A stretch of DNA of 64,000 nt from assembly GCF_003148475.1 (NCBI RefSeq), contig NZ_QGGG01000016.1, forward strand, positions 43,063 to 107,062, given 5' to 3'. Below the pieces are notes generated by a model. The model was given only the letters and a program-made list of their open reading frames with translations. It had not been told where the DNA came from and made no database searches. Below are positions 17,071 through 26,585 of this stretch, one piece after another; positions within the stretch are counted from its first letter, which is position 1; the number at the start of each line of letters is the position of its first letter. The DNA is from Pseudaminobacter salicylatoxidans (GTDB taxonomy: Bacteria; Pseudomonadota; Alphaproteobacteria; Rhizobiales; Rhizobiaceae). Both the position numbers and the translations under genes were made by a program.

Positions 17071-20000
17071 TCACCCCTCGATAGCCTCTTCGGCCGCGCC
17101 TTCCGGCTCTTCCAGCCGGAACCAGGCGATGTAGAGCGCCGGCAGGAACAGCAGCGTGATCGCCGTGCCGGAGATGATGCCGCCCATCATCGCATAGGCC
17201 ATCGGACCCCAGAACACCTCGCGGGCAATCGGGATCAGCGCCAGGCTGGCCGCCGCGGCCGTCAGCGCGATCGGCCGCATGCGGTGCTCACTCGCCTCGA
17301 TCACCGCCGTCCAGCGTTCGGTGCCGGCCTCCACCAGTTCCTCGATCTGCACGATCAGGATGACCGAGTTGCGGATCAGTATGCCGATCAGCGCCAGAAC
17401 GCCCAGCAACGCCACGAAGCCCATGGGCGCGCCGCTTGGCAGCAATGCGGCCACCACGCCGATCAGGCCAAGCGGGGCCACCGCCACCACCAGGAACAGG
17501 CGCTGGAAGCTCTGCAACTGGATCATCAGGATCGTGGCCATGACGAACAGCATGATCGGCACAACCGCGATGATAGGCGCCTGGCTCTGGGCGCTTTCCT
17601 CCACCGTGCCGGCCACCGCCACGCCATAGCCATGCGGCAGCCTGTCGGCGAAGGCCTGCACCGACGGGGCAAGCTGGCTGACGATCGTCGCCGGCTGGAC
17701 ATGGCCGACGATGGCCGCCTCGACGGTGATGGTGGGAATGCGGCTGCGGCGTATGATCGTGGGCTGCTCGAGGTCGTAGCGGAAGTTTGCCACGGCGGCG
17801 AGCGGTATGGATTCGCCCGTGCCGGTGGGTATCTGCAGGGTTTGCAGGGTTGCGATGGAGCCGCGTTCGGTCTCGCGCGAACGCCCGATCACATCGATGA
17901 GATAGGTCGAGTCGCGCACCTGCGTGACCGTTATTCCGCCCACCACGCCGTTGAGCGACGTGGCTATGTCCTGCGAGGTGATGCCGAGCTGGCGCGCCTT
18001 GTCCTGCAGCACGTCCACCTTCAGCACGCGGCCGGGTTCGTTCCAGTCATAGCTGAGCGCGGTGAGGTTGGGGTTCTGGGCCATCACGCCGGCGAACTCC
18101 ATGGCGAGCGCCCGCACCGCCTGGATGTCGGGGCCGCTGACGCGATACTGCACCGGCCGGCCCACCGGCGGCCCCAGTTCCAGCGTCTTCACATAGGCGT
18201 CCGTCCCCACGAACTGCTCGCGCAGGATTTTCTGGATCGATGCGCGCACCCTTTCGCGGGCTTCGAGATCCTTGGTCACGATGACGACCTGGCCGAAATA
18301 GGGATTGGCCGGCTGCACGTCATAGGCCAGCACGAAGCGCACCGCTCCCTGGCCGATATAGGAGCTCCAGCGCTCGATGTCGGTATTGCCTTCCAGTGCG
18401 ACCTTTTCGAAGCGCTCGACCTGCTCGTGCGTATCGGCGATGGAGCTGTTTTGCGGCAGGTTCCAGTCCACGATGAGCTCAGACCGATCCGAAGCGGGGA
18501 AGAACTGCTGCTCGATGAAAGGCAGGCCCGCCACCGAAGCGGCAAACAGCGCAATCGTTGCGATGATGGTGATCCAATAGTGCCGCACCGATGCCAGCAG
18601 CGCGCCGGAAAACATCCGCCTGAAGCGGCCTGCTTCCTCATGCCTGGCCTTCATGGCGGCCGGCAGGATGGTGACGCCCAGCAGCGGCGCGAACAACACC
18701 GCCACGATCCATGAGACCAGCAGCGAAACCGCGATCACCACGAAGAGGGTGAAGGTATATTCGCCGGCAGAGCTGTTGTTGAGGCCGATGGGCATGAAGC
18801 CCGCGACCGTGACCAGCGTTCCCGTCAGCATGGGAAATGCGGTCGAGGTATAGACGAAGGTGGCCGCCTTGCGCAGCGAATCGCCGACCTCCAGCCGCGC
18901 GACCATCATCTCCACCGCGATCATCGCGTCGTCGACCAGCAGGCCGAGCGCGATGATGAGCGCGCCGAGCGAAATGCGCTGCAGCGAAATGTCCAGATAG
19001 GCCATGGCCAGGAAGGTGATGGCCAGCACCAGCGGGATCGAGCAGGCGACCACGAGGCCCGCGCGCAGGCCAAGGCTGACGAAGCTGACGATCAGCACGA
19101 TGGCCACCGCCTCGAACAGCGCGCGCGTGAAGCCCGACACCGCTTCCTTCACGATCACCGGCTGGTCGGCCACCAGATGGATGCCCACGCCGATCGGCAG
19201 TTCGGCGGTCACCTTGTCCATTTCGGCATTCAGCGCCTTGCCGAAATCCAGCAGATTGCCGTTCGGCTTCATGCCGATGGCCAGCCCGATCGCGTCCTGG
19301 CCGTCGAAGCGGAACAGCGAGGTCGGCGGATCTTCATAGCCGCGCACCACCGTTGCCACATCCGTCAGCCGGAAGAAGCGGTCGTTGACGCGCAGATTGA
19401 TGGCCTTGAGGCTCTCCTCGGAGGTGAACTGGCCGGTCACGCGCACGCTGATGCGCTCCGGGCCGGCCTGTATCACGCCCGAGGGCGTGATGGCGTTCTG
19501 CGCCTGCAGGCTCTGGATGATGGCCTGCTGGTTGAGGCCGAGTGCCGCGATCTGACGGGTGGAGAATTCGAGATAGATCGCCTCGTCCTGCGCGCCGATC
19601 AGTTCGACCTTGCCGGCGTCCGGCACGCTCAGTACGCGCCTGCGCACCATCTCCACATAGTCCCGCAGCTGGCGCATCGTCAGCCCGTCTGCCGTGAAGG
19701 CGTAGATGTTGCCGAACACGTCGCCGAAGCGGTCGTTGAAGAAGGGTCCCAGCACGCCTTGCGGAAAGCTGCTGCGGATGTCGTTCATCATGTTGCGGAC
19801 CTCGACCCAGGTCGGGTCCACGTCGCGGGCCTTGGTCGAGGCCTTGAGATTGACGAAGACGATGGTCTGCCCGGAGGTGGTGATGCTGCGCGTGTAGTCG
19901 AGGCTGTCCAGTTCCTCCAGCTTCTTCTCGATGCGGTCGGTGACCTGCAGCATCGTCTCTTCCACCGACGCGCCCGGCCAGTTCGCCTGGACGATCATCG

Positions 20001-20139
20001 TCTTGATGGTGAAGTGAGGGTCTTCCTCGCGGCCGAGATGCATGTAGGAGTAGATGCCGGCTGCCACGAAGACCAGCATGAAGTACCAGACCAGCGAGCG
20101 GTGGTTCAGCGCCCAGTCGGAGAGGTTGAAGCCTTTCAC
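17071..20139 (-). CDS. RND-family efflux transporter, inner-membrane pump
   Basis: A 1022-residue RND pump with the usual two-fold repeat: a first helix at 15-33, a large periplasmic domain at 35-330, helices around 335-490, a second single helix near 530, periplasmic porter domain 555-850, and closing helices to about 1005. The proton-relay acidic pair is seen in the LGLLVDDAMIAVE segment near 400. The N-terminal SDWALNHRSLVWYFM is typical of the HAE1 subgroup found in Rhizobiales. It overlaps the upstream adaptor by 4 bp (ATGA). No outer-membrane channel gene is adjacent, so a TolC-like protein from elsewhere is presumably used. Substrate unknown. Confidence 0.92.
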   Translation of the reverse strand: MKGFNLSDWALNHRSLVWYFMLVFVAAGIYSYMHLGREEDPHFTIKTMIVQANWPGASVEETMLQVTDRIEKKLEELDSLDYTRSITTSGQTIVFVNLKASTKARDVDPTWVEVRNMMNDIRSSFPQGVLGPFFNDRFGDVFGNIYAFTADGLTMRQLRDYVEMVRRRVLSVPDAGKVELIGAQDEAIYLEFSTRQIAALGLNQQAIIQSLQAQNAITPSGVIQAGPERISVRVTGQFTSEESLKAINLRVNDRFFRLTDVATVVRGYEDPPTSLFRFDGQDAIGLAIGMKPNGNLLDFGKALNAEMDKVTAELPIGVGIHLVADQPVIVKEAVSGFTRALFEAVAIVLIVSFVSLGLRAGLVVACSIPLVLAITFLAMAYLDISLQRISLGALIIALGLLVDDAMIAVEMMVARLEVGDSLRKAATFVYTSTAFPMLTGTLVTVAGFMPIGLNNSSAGEYTFTLFVVIAVSLLVSWIVAVLFAPLLGVTILPAAMKARHEEAGRFRRMFSGALLASVRHYWITIIATIALFAASVAGLPFIEQQFFPASDRSELIVDWNLPQNSSIADTHEQVERFEKVALEGNTDIERWSSYIGQGAVRFVLAYDVQPANPYFGQVVIVTKDLEARERVRASIQKILREQFVGTDAYVKTLELGPPVGRPVQYRVSGPDIQAVRALAMEFAGVMAQNPNLTALSYDWNEPGRVLKVDVLQDKARQLGITSQDIATSLNGVVGGITVTQVRDSTYLIDVIGRSRETERGSIATLQTLQIPTGTGESIPLAAVANFRYDLEQPTIIRRSRIPTITVEAAIVGHVQPATIVSQLAPSVQAFADRLPHGYGVAVAGTVEESAQSQAPIIAVVPIMLFVMATILMIQLQSFQRLFLVVAVAPLGLIGVVAALLPSGAPMGFVALLGVLALIGILIRNSVILIVQIEELVEAGTERWTAVIEASEHRMRPIALTAAAASLALIPIAREVFWGPMAYAMMGGIISGTAITLLFLPALYIAWFRLEEPEGAAEEAIEG

Positions 20140-21212
20140 TGCGCCCCTCCTTGCGGAACCGCCACCTTCTGTCCCTCGGCAAGGCTATGGACGCCCGCCG
20201 TCACCACGCGCGCGCCGGCGTCCAGTCCGCTCGCCACCACGAAACTGCCGGCGCTGCGCGAGCCGACCTTCACCTCGCGCGGCGACACCGTCGAATTCGC
20301 GGGATCGACCACCCAGACCTGCGTCTTGCCATCCTGCTCCAGCAGCGCCGTCAGCGGCAGCACGATCGACGCCGGCACGTCGGTGACGCGACGCGCGGTC
20401 ATCGTCGCGCCCATGCGGAAGGCGCTGGGCGGATCGGCGAGCGTGAGTTTCACGCGGCGTGTGCGGGTGGTCGGATCGGCCTGCGGGGCGATCTCGCGGA
20501 CCTTGCCCTGCGCGCGGATGGAGGGCTGCGACTGCAGCACCACCTCGAAGGGAGTGCCGATCTCGAGTTCGCCCGCCACGTCTTCGGGCGCGTCGAACCA
20601 CGCCTCGCGGATGTCTGCCCGCGCGACGGTGACGACCATCTGTCCCGGCGAGACGGTCTGGCCGACCTCCGCGCCGGTGGCGGTGACGATGCCGTCGAAA
20701 TCCGAAAACAGCCGGGCATAGCCCAGCTCTTCTTCCGCTTTGGCAAGACTTGCCTGGGCGCGCTCCAGATTGGCCGCCGCGGAATCGTGCGCCTGCCTGG
20801 CCGAATCATAGGTCGCTTGCGGGGTGTTGCCGCTGGCAAGCAAGGTGCGCTGGCGTTCTTCCGCCGCCGCCGCGTTGGCCATCTGCGCCTGCGCGCTGGC
20901 AAGGTCGGCGCGCGCCCCCTGCACCGAAAGCTCCAGCGAGACCGGATCGAGCGAGGCCAGCGTCTGGTTCTTCTCAACCGTATCGCCCACTTGCACCGGG
21001 CGCGAAACGATCCGCCCCAGGATGCGGAAGGAAAGCTGGGCGCTCACCTGCGGCTCGATCGTGCCGGCAAACCCCTGCACCTGGCGGGTCTTGGGTTCGA
21101 TCACGGTCGAAAGCACCGGGCGGACGATTTCCTGTGGCGGCTCCTCTTCCCCCGAGCAGGCGGCAAGCGCCATCAGCGCAAGCAGGACGGCGGCTGCGGC
21201 GGGCGCTCTCAT
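20136..21212 (-). CDS. RND efflux periplasmic adaptor (membrane fusion protein), proximal to the pump
   Basis: A 358-residue adaptor lipoprotein: signal with lipobox LALMALAAC (Cys19), a lipoyl/barrel-sandwich half near 60-80, a coiled-coil hairpin (about 95-160, Ala/Gln-rich with SAQAQMANAAAAEERQ), then the second lipoyl half and beta-barrel. ATG 21212 overlaps the stop of the upstream adaptor by 4 bp, which rules out the longer frame to 21425. It links the inner-membrane pump to an outer-membrane channel. Having two different adaptors in one operon with a single pump is the notable feature. Confidence 0.9.
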   Translation of the reverse strand: MRAPAAAAVLLALMALAACSGEEEPPQEIVRPVLSTVIEPKTRQVQGFAGTIEPQVSAQLSFRILGRIVSRPVQVGDTVEKNQTLASLDPVSLELSVQGARADLASAQAQMANAAAAEERQRTLLASGNTPQATYDSARQAHDSAAANLERAQASLAKAEEELGYARLFSDFDGIVTATGAEVGQTVSPGQMVVTVARADIREAWFDAPEDVAGELEIGTPFEVVLQSQPSIRAQGKVREIAPQADPTTRTRRVKLTLADPPSAFRMGATMTARRVTDVPASIVLPLTALLEQDGKTQVWVVDPANSTVSPREVKVGSRSAGSFVVASGLDAGARVVTAGVHSLAEGQKVAVPQGGAQ

Positions 21213-22351
21213 TGGCCGCCCTCCGCGATCTCGACCTGTTGGCCCGGATGCAGCATCTGGCCGCCGGCGGTGACGGCGATCTGGCCGTCCTCCAGTCCCC
21301 TGTCGATGACGACGATGTGGGAATCGTAGGTGTAGATCTGAACCGGCGCGAGCGATACGCGCCGCGTTTCCGGGTCGATAAGCCACACGGCGGGCTTGCC
21401 GTCGCTCGCGCTCAGCGCCTGCCACGGCAGCACCACCGCCTTGCGCGGCGCTGCGCGGATCGACCCGGCCACGGCCGCGCCGAGCGGCATGGCGGCGGGG
21501 GTGCCGGGGATGGCCACCTTCACGCGCACGGTGGCGGTGGACGTGTCGATGACCGGCGAAACCTCGCGTACGCTGCCCTGCGCCGTCACCTTCGGGTCGG
21601 ACAGCAGCGTGATCGTCACCGCCGGCGAGGCCGGCGTAGTGGCCACGAGCGTCTCCTGGACGTTGAAGACGGCATCCCGGTCGCCATCCTCGGCCAGCGT
21701 GAACACCGTCTGCGCCGCCTGCACCACCTGCCCGGCCTCGACGTCGCGCGCGGTGATGATGCCGGCCGCGCCGGCCTTCAGTTCCGTATAGGAAAGGTTT
21801 TCCTGCGCAACGGCGAGCTGGCTTTGAGCGGCCTGCACGGAAGCCTCGGCGGTGCGCAGGCCCTGATTGGCCTGGTCATAGTCCCGCCGGGTGGTGAAGC
21901 CCTGTGCCAGCAGCGTCTTCTGGCGGTCGAAGGTGGCGCTCGACTGACGCAATTGCGCCTGCGCGGCGTCGAGATTGGCCTTGGCCGAGACCAGATCGGA
22001 TTGCTGCGTCTGCGGGTCGAGCCGCGCCAGCACCGTGTCCTTGCCGACATGCTGGCCCACATCGGCCATCCGCTCGGCCACGCGCCCGCCGACACGGAAG
22101 GCGAGATTGTCCACCGTTCGCGCCGCGACGACACCGGTCAGCGAGAAGGTCGGCGCGAAGTCGGCATATGCCACCGTCTGCGCGCGCACCCGCAGCAGCG
22201 GCGCCTCGGCCTGTTCCTGTTTCTGGCATCCGGAAAGCAGCAGCGTCGCGAAAACAAGGCCGATGGCCGCGATGTGAAGACGATGGCGCTCGCGTCGATG
22301 CGCACGGGATGGCGGCCCCCCGATCGACCACAAAGCTGCGCTGCCTTCCAT
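21209..22351 (-). CDS. RND efflux periplasmic adaptor, first gene of the operon
   Basis: A 380-residue adaptor. The N-terminus carries a hydrophobic segment and lipobox LLLSGC (Cys near 42), so the true start could be a later codon than 22351. Barrel-sandwich halves flank a coiled-coil hairpin (about 110-180, AQAQLRQSSATFDRQKTLL). A beta-barrel and membrane-proximal domain follow (VREVSPVIDTSTATVRVKV). It is about 25 per cent similar by eye to the second adaptor, so they are paralogues rather than a tandem copy. No TetR-type regulator is adjacent; the 253-bp upstream region must carry the operon promoter. Confidence 0.88.
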   Translation of the reverse strand: MEGSAALWSIGGPPSRAHRRERHRLHIAAIGLVFATLLLSGCQKQEQAEAPLLRVRAQTVAYADFAPTFSLTGVVAARTVDNLAFRVGGRVAERMADVGQHVGKDTVLARLDPQTQQSDLVSAKANLDAAQAQLRQSSATFDRQKTLLAQGFTTRRDYDQANQGLRTAEASVQAAQSQLAVAQENLSYTELKAGAAGIITARDVEAGQVVQAAQTVFTLAEDGDRDAVFNVQETLVATTPASPAVTITLLSDPKVTAQGSVREVSPVIDTSTATVRVKVAIPGTPAAMPLGAAVAGSIRAAPRKAVVLPWQALSASDGKPAVWLIDPETRRVSLAPVQIYTYDSHIVVIDRGLEDGQIAVTAGGQMLHPGQQVEIAEGGQ

Positions 22352-22604
22352 CGCTCCCCCACAGGCATCGAGGTTTGCAGCGCGACGAAATCAAGCTTCG
22401 CGAGCGCCTGCACAAGACGAAAATCGAGCTTCAACAGGAAGCTAGCAGCTTTGCCTTCAACTTCAAGGTGCCTTTCCGAGGGGCCGTCAAGGCTCGATTG
22501 TGCCGGAAGCCGGCCGTTGGCATATTCTTGACGAGATTTCCCGCCAGAGCCTTCCCGATGCCGCTTCGCGGCAAAAGAAGACGCATGGTGGGACATCACA
22601 CAGA

Positions 22605-23066
22605 ATGAAATCCGCTTTGAAAATGGCGGCGCTTTGCGCCGTGCTCCTGCTTGCCGCCTGCCAGACGGCTAAAATGCCCGGCGACGGTGCATCGGTCTCC
22701 GCCGACAGCTATCTTGCCGAGATCCGCACCACCCACGGGCTCAGCCGCATGGTGGCCGATCCCAAGCTGGAAAAGGCCGCCCTGCAGCAAGCCACCTATA
22801 TGGCGCGCGCCGGGTTGATGAACCACACCACCGGCTGGCGCAAGGATTTCGCCACGCGCATGAAGGGCAACGAGGTGGAAGGGGCTGCGGCCGAAAACAT
22901 CGCCCATGGCCGCATGGACATGGGCAAGCTCTTCACCATGTGGATGAATTCGCCCGGCCATCGCCGCAACATGCTGGACCCGCGCTTCGGCAAATATGGC
23001 CTCGCCTATGTGCGCGACGGTACCGGCAGCGAGGTCAAATACTGGGCGCTGGTGCTGGGGCGCTAG
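22605..23066 (+). CDS. CAP/SCP-domain lipoprotein
   Basis: A 153-residue secreted protein. The signal peptide ends in a lipobox LLLAACQ (Cys near 18), followed by a CAP (CRISP/Antigen 5/PR-1) domain: YLAEIRTTHGLSRMVADPKLEKAA, ENIAHGRMDMGKLFTMWMNSPGHRRNML and a final KYGLAYV strand. The conserved His/Glu cavity residues (HTT, ENIA, SPGH) are present. Bacterial CAP proteins are extracytoplasmic and mostly uncharacterised. ATG 22605 is used because it begins the signal peptide; the frame extends further upstream without a ribosome site. A hairpin repeat lies about 130 bp downstream. Confidence 0.88.
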   Translation: MKSALKMAALCAVLLLAACQTAKMPGDGASVSADSYLAEIRTTHGLSRMVADPKLEKAALQQATYMARAGLMNHTTGWRKDFATRMKGNEVEGAAAENIAHGRMDMGKLFTMWMNSPGHRRNMLDPRFGKYGLAYVRDGTGSEVKYWALVLGR

Positions 23067-23193
23067 AGTAGGTTGCAGCCAGGTGGAAACACCTGGCGTC
23101 GCACACATGCGGAAAAATCAACTGGATGGACCATGATGTCGTCCGAAAACCGCTTCACGCGGATCGGCCTGCGCGAGCGCCGCGCCACATAAG

Positions 23194-23227
23194 GCATGAT
23201 CTTTCCCGAAAAGTGGAAAGATCATGC
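23194..23227. repeat. Palindromic intergenic repeat, copy 2 (hairpin A only, variant arms)
   Basis: GCATGATCTTTCC (23194-23206) and GGAAAGATCATGC (23215-23227) form a perfect 13-bp stem. It shares the CCGAAAAGTGGAAA core with the other copies. A diverged hairpin-B-like piece containing GATGTCGTCCGAAAAC lies upstream at about 23135. It separates the convergent CAP-lipoprotein and ABC ATPase genes. Confidence 0.8.
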
Positions 23228-23279
23228 TCCAGCGTGGGCCAACCGGCCGCGAATGGCCGCGTCCTTTCTGTTCTGGGAT

Positions 23280-24605
23280 TCAGCTCGGGTTTTCGAGCGT
23301 GAACATGTCGGTCTTTTCGTCATAGGCGAACAGCTCGGCATAGCGTGCCCAGCTCGTCACGGCGCGCAGCGTCTTTTCCGCCTTTTCCTCCACCATCTTG
23401 TCTTCCAGCTCGTCGCGGAAGCGGCGGGCCGGGGCTTCGTGGTTCGACCGCTCGTCCAGCACGCGGCGAATATGCGCGGCAAGCGGCACATGCGCGTCGA
23501 GTTGCTGGGCGAACATATGCTTGCGCTCGTCCACTTCCGCCTCGGCAAAGCGCATGCCGGCCTCGGTGAGCTGGATGTCGCCTTCCTCCAATTCCGCGAA
23601 ATGCAGCAATTGCAGCGTCTCGGCGATGGGGAACAGCTCGTCGATCTCCAGTTGCAGGCCGGCCGCCAGCGGCGGCAGGTCGGCCCTGCCGCGATAGGGC
23701 TCGGCCGCCACCGTCTCGATCAGGCCCGACAGCAGGTTGGTGGAAACCTGCGGCAGCACCATGTCGATGCCGGTTCCGGGGAACAGGCCGTCGGCCACCG
23801 TCGCGGCCGCGGGCTTCCTGGCCGTCATGCGCTCGTAGATGTCTTCCACCAGCGCGCGGAAGGTTGGATCGAGCCGGTCGCGCGGCTGCGGCAGGTCGAT
23901 GCGGATTTCAGCCGCCACCCGGCCGGGGTTGGAGGAGAAGATCAGCACGCGGTCGCACATCAGCACCGCCTCCTCGATATTGTGCGTGACCATCAGGATC
24001 GACTCGATGGGCATGCGGCCTTCCGACCACAGGTCGAGCAGGTCGGTGCGCAGCGTCTCGGCCGTCAGCACGTCGAGTGCCGAGAAGGGCTCGTCCATCA
24101 GGAGCACCTTGGGGTGCACCACGAGCGCGCGGGCAAGGCCGACGCGCTGGCGCATGCCGCCCGACAGTTCCTTCGGATAGGCGCTTTCGAAGCCGTCGAG
24201 GCCGATCAGGTCGATGGCCTCCAGCGCGCGCTTGCGCCGCTCGGCCGCGTCGATGCCGCGCGCTTCGAGCCCAAGCTCGACATTCTGCAACACGGTCAGC
24301 CATGGAAACAGCGCGAAGCTCTGGAACACCATCGAAATGCCGTCCGGCGTGCCGGACACGGGATTTCCCTCGAAGGTGATCGAGCCGGAGGTGGGGCGGA
24401 TCAGCCCGGCGATGGAACGCAGCAGTGTCGACTTGCCCGAGCCGGAGCGGCCGAGCAGGCCGACGATCTCGCCCGGACGCAGGGTCAGCGCGACATTGTC
24501 CAGCACGACGAACTGGCCGTTGTCGTAGCTCTGGCTGATGCCCTTGACCTCGACCAGCGGGGCGGCGTTTGCAATCGTTGCGGTGGTGGTGACGAATTCG
24601 TTCAT
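23280..24605 (-). CDS. ABC transporter ATPase, NitT/TauT type with C-terminal AAA-associated domain
   Basis: A 441-residue protein. Residues 15-260 form a complete nucleotide-binding domain: Walker A GRSGSGKST at 52-60, Q-loop VFQSFALFPW near 93, signature LSGGMRQR near 147, Walker B LLMDEPFSALD near 167, and the switch His in VTHNIEEA near 205. Residues 280-440 form the extra C-terminal domain found in one NitT/TauT-like ATPase branch. It pairs with the double permease encoded just upstream (36-bp gap), and no substrate-binding protein is encoded nearby. The transported substrate is unknown; nitrate, sulfonate or taurine labels would be guesses. Confidence 0.93.
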   Translation of the reverse strand: MNEFVTTTATIANAAPLVEVKGISQSYDNGQFVVLDNVALTLRPGEIVGLLGRSGSGKSTLLRSIAGLIRPTSGSITFEGNPVSGTPDGISMVFQSFALFPWLTVLQNVELGLEARGIDAAERRKRALEAIDLIGLDGFESAYPKELSGGMRQRVGLARALVVHPKVLLMDEPFSALDVLTAETLRTDLLDLWSEGRMPIESILMVTHNIEEAVLMCDRVLIFSSNPGRVAAEIRIDLPQPRDRLDPTFRALVEDIYERMTARKPAAATVADGLFPGTGIDMVLPQVSTNLLSGLIETVAAEPYRGRADLPPLAAGLQLEIDELFPIAETLQLLHFAELEEGDIQLTEAGMRFAEAEVDERKHMFAQQLDAHVPLAAHIRRVLDERSNHEAPARRFRDELEDKMVEEKAEKTLRAVTSWARYAELFAYDEKTDMFTLENPS

Positions 24606-24641
24606 GGGTCGGTCTCCCGATCAGATAAATGTAGTGTCGTT

Positions 24642-26396
24642 TCAGTCGAGGCGCAGGCGGCGCTCGGCGAAGACGTAGAGCGGGCGCCACAGGGCGCGGT
24701 TGAAGAGCGTGACGAACAGCGACATCACCGCGATCCCCAGCACGACGCGGGGGAAGTCGCCGGCCTCGGTGGCCTTGGCGATGTAGGCGCCGAGCCCATA
24801 GGCCTCCAGATGCGTGTTGCCCCAGCTTGCCAGCTCGGCGACGATGGAAGCGTTCCATGAGCCGCCGGTGGCCGTCAGCGCGCCGGTGACGTAGTAGGGA
24901 AAAATCCCCGGCAGCATCACCTTGCTCCACCAGCTCCACGAGCCGAGCCTGAAGACCGCGGCCGCCTCCTTGAGATCGGAGGGGAAGGCGGTGGTTCCGG
25001 CAATCACGTTGAACAGAATGTACCACTGCGTGCCGAGGATCATAAGCGGCGACAGCCAGATGTTCGGGTTGGCGCCGGTGGCGACGATGGCGATGACGAC
25101 GAAGGGGAACAATACGTTCGCCGGGAACGCCGCCAGGAACTGCGCCAGCGGCTGCACCTTCTGGGCGATGGATGGGCGCAGCCCGATCCAGACGCCGATC
25201 GGCACCCAGATCAGGCTGGCGAGGGCGACCAGCACGGCCACGCGCAGCAGCGTCGCGAAACCGCCGCCGAAGACCTCGGCCACATCGCTCCAGCCGAGCG
25301 TGCGGCGGATATAGGCGACGGTCACCGCCGCACACGCCGCCGCCAGCAGCACGATGAAGGCGAGCCACAGCCGGTCCGCGATAGCGCTTGCCGGGCGTGC
25401 CTCCTCCTCGCGCGTTGCCTTGCGCCGCCCGCCGGCGCTCACCAGCATCAGCCGGTTCCATCCGGCCGCAAAGGGCATGCCGGCAAGCTTCAGCATCCGC
25501 GTGCGGCGCAGCATGTCATAAACCCAGGAGCGCGGCTTTTCCTGGCTCGCGGTCTGCTCGGCGCGGAACTTGTCCGCCCAGGCCACGATCGGCCGGAACA
25601 GGAGCTGGTCGTAGAGCGCGATCAGGATGGCCATGGCCAGCACCGCCCAGCCCACGGCGAGAAAATCCTGTTTTGAGATCGCCAGCGCCAGCCACGAGCC
25701 GATGCCCGGCAGTTCCACCGTCGTGTTGCCCACGGTGATGGCCTCGGAGGCGACGACGAAGAACCAGCCGCCCGACATCGACATCATCGTGTTCCAGATC
25801 AGGCCGGGTGCGGCGAAGGGCGCGTCCAGCCGCCAGAACCGCTGCCAGGCGGTCAGCCCGAAGGCGCGCGAAACCTCGTCGAGGTCGCGCGGCACGGTGC
25901 GCAGCGACTGGTAGAAGGAAAACGTCATGTTCCAGGCCTGCGCGGTGAAGATCGCGAAGATCGACGCCAGTTCGGCGCCGAACTGGCTGCCTGGAAACAG
26001 GCCCATGAAGAAGGTCACGGTGAAGGTCAGGAAGCCCAGAACCGGCACCGACTGCAATATGTCGAGCGCCGGGATGATGATCATCTCGGCACGCCGGCTC
26101 TTGGCGGCGAGCGTGCCTACCGCGAAGGTGAAGACCAGCGAGGCGATGATGGCGGCGAACATGCGCAGCGTCGTGCGCAGCGCATATTCGGGCAGGTTGG
26201 CCGGGTCGAGCGTCACCGGCGTGGTCGACAAAAGCTCGATCGAGCCGCGCATGGCGATTGCCGCATGGGCCATCAGCACGAATATCGCCGCCATGATCGA
26301 CAGGGCGACAATGTCGTAGATGTTGGGCATGATGCGGCCGCGCGACAGCGTTGCGGCGTCGCTCAGCGATTGGCGGTTGTGGGGCAGGAAGATCAT
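24642..26396 (-). CDS. ABC transporter double permease (two BPD domains in one chain)
   Basis: A 584-residue membrane protein made of two binding-protein-dependent permease domains. The first (about 30-280) carries the EAA-type loop near DEVSRAFGLTAWQRFWRLDAPF. The second (about 335-580) carries the corresponding SDLKEAAAVFRLGSWSWWSKVMLPG. Normal NitT/TauT permeases are single-domain dimers of about 260 residues, so this is a fusion that forms the whole transmembrane pore. It is expressed with the ATPase gene downstream. The start at 26396 has GAGGTTC upstream. The 189-bp gap to the preceding small gene contains two hairpins. Confidence 0.92.
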   Translation of the reverse strand: MIFLPHNRQSLSDAATLSRGRIMPNIYDIVALSIMAAIFVLMAHAAIAMRGSIELLSTTPVTLDPANLPEYALRTTLRMFAAIIASLVFTFAVGTLAAKSRRAEMIIIPALDILQSVPVLGFLTFTVTFFMGLFPGSQFGAELASIFAIFTAQAWNMTFSFYQSLRTVPRDLDEVSRAFGLTAWQRFWRLDAPFAAPGLIWNTMMSMSGGWFFVVASEAITVGNTTVELPGIGSWLALAISKQDFLAVGWAVLAMAILIALYDQLLFRPIVAWADKFRAEQTASQEKPRSWVYDMLRRTRMLKLAGMPFAAGWNRLMLVSAGGRRKATREEEARPASAIADRLWLAFIVLLAAACAAVTVAYIRRTLGWSDVAEVFGGGFATLLRVAVLVALASLIWVPIGVWIGLRPSIAQKVQPLAQFLAAFPANVLFPFVVIAIVATGANPNIWLSPLMILGTQWYILFNVIAGTTAFPSDLKEAAAVFRLGSWSWWSKVMLPGIFPYYVTGALTATGGSWNASIVAELASWGNTHLEAYGLGAYIAKATEAGDFPRVVLGIAVMSLFVTLFNRALWRPLYVFAERRLRLD

Positions 26397-26585
26397 TTGC
26401 GAACCTCGGTGTCCGTATCGGAATATGTCAGTGCGGGAAGGCGCTGCCGGCCGCGCCGCGAGGCGGCGGCGCTTGGGCAGGCCCGGACAGAGGACGCGCT
26501 TGGGCGCGTCGCAACCGGCAAGCGTTGCGGCGGGCGCAGGATTTTCGCGATCAGGAAAAAGGCGTCGGCGTCGCGGACCTGAAGG

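Noticed and set aside
17284..18714. 476-codon plus-strand open frame
   Set aside because: Antisense to the RND pump; low-complexity His/Asp/Gln composition, no ribosome site.
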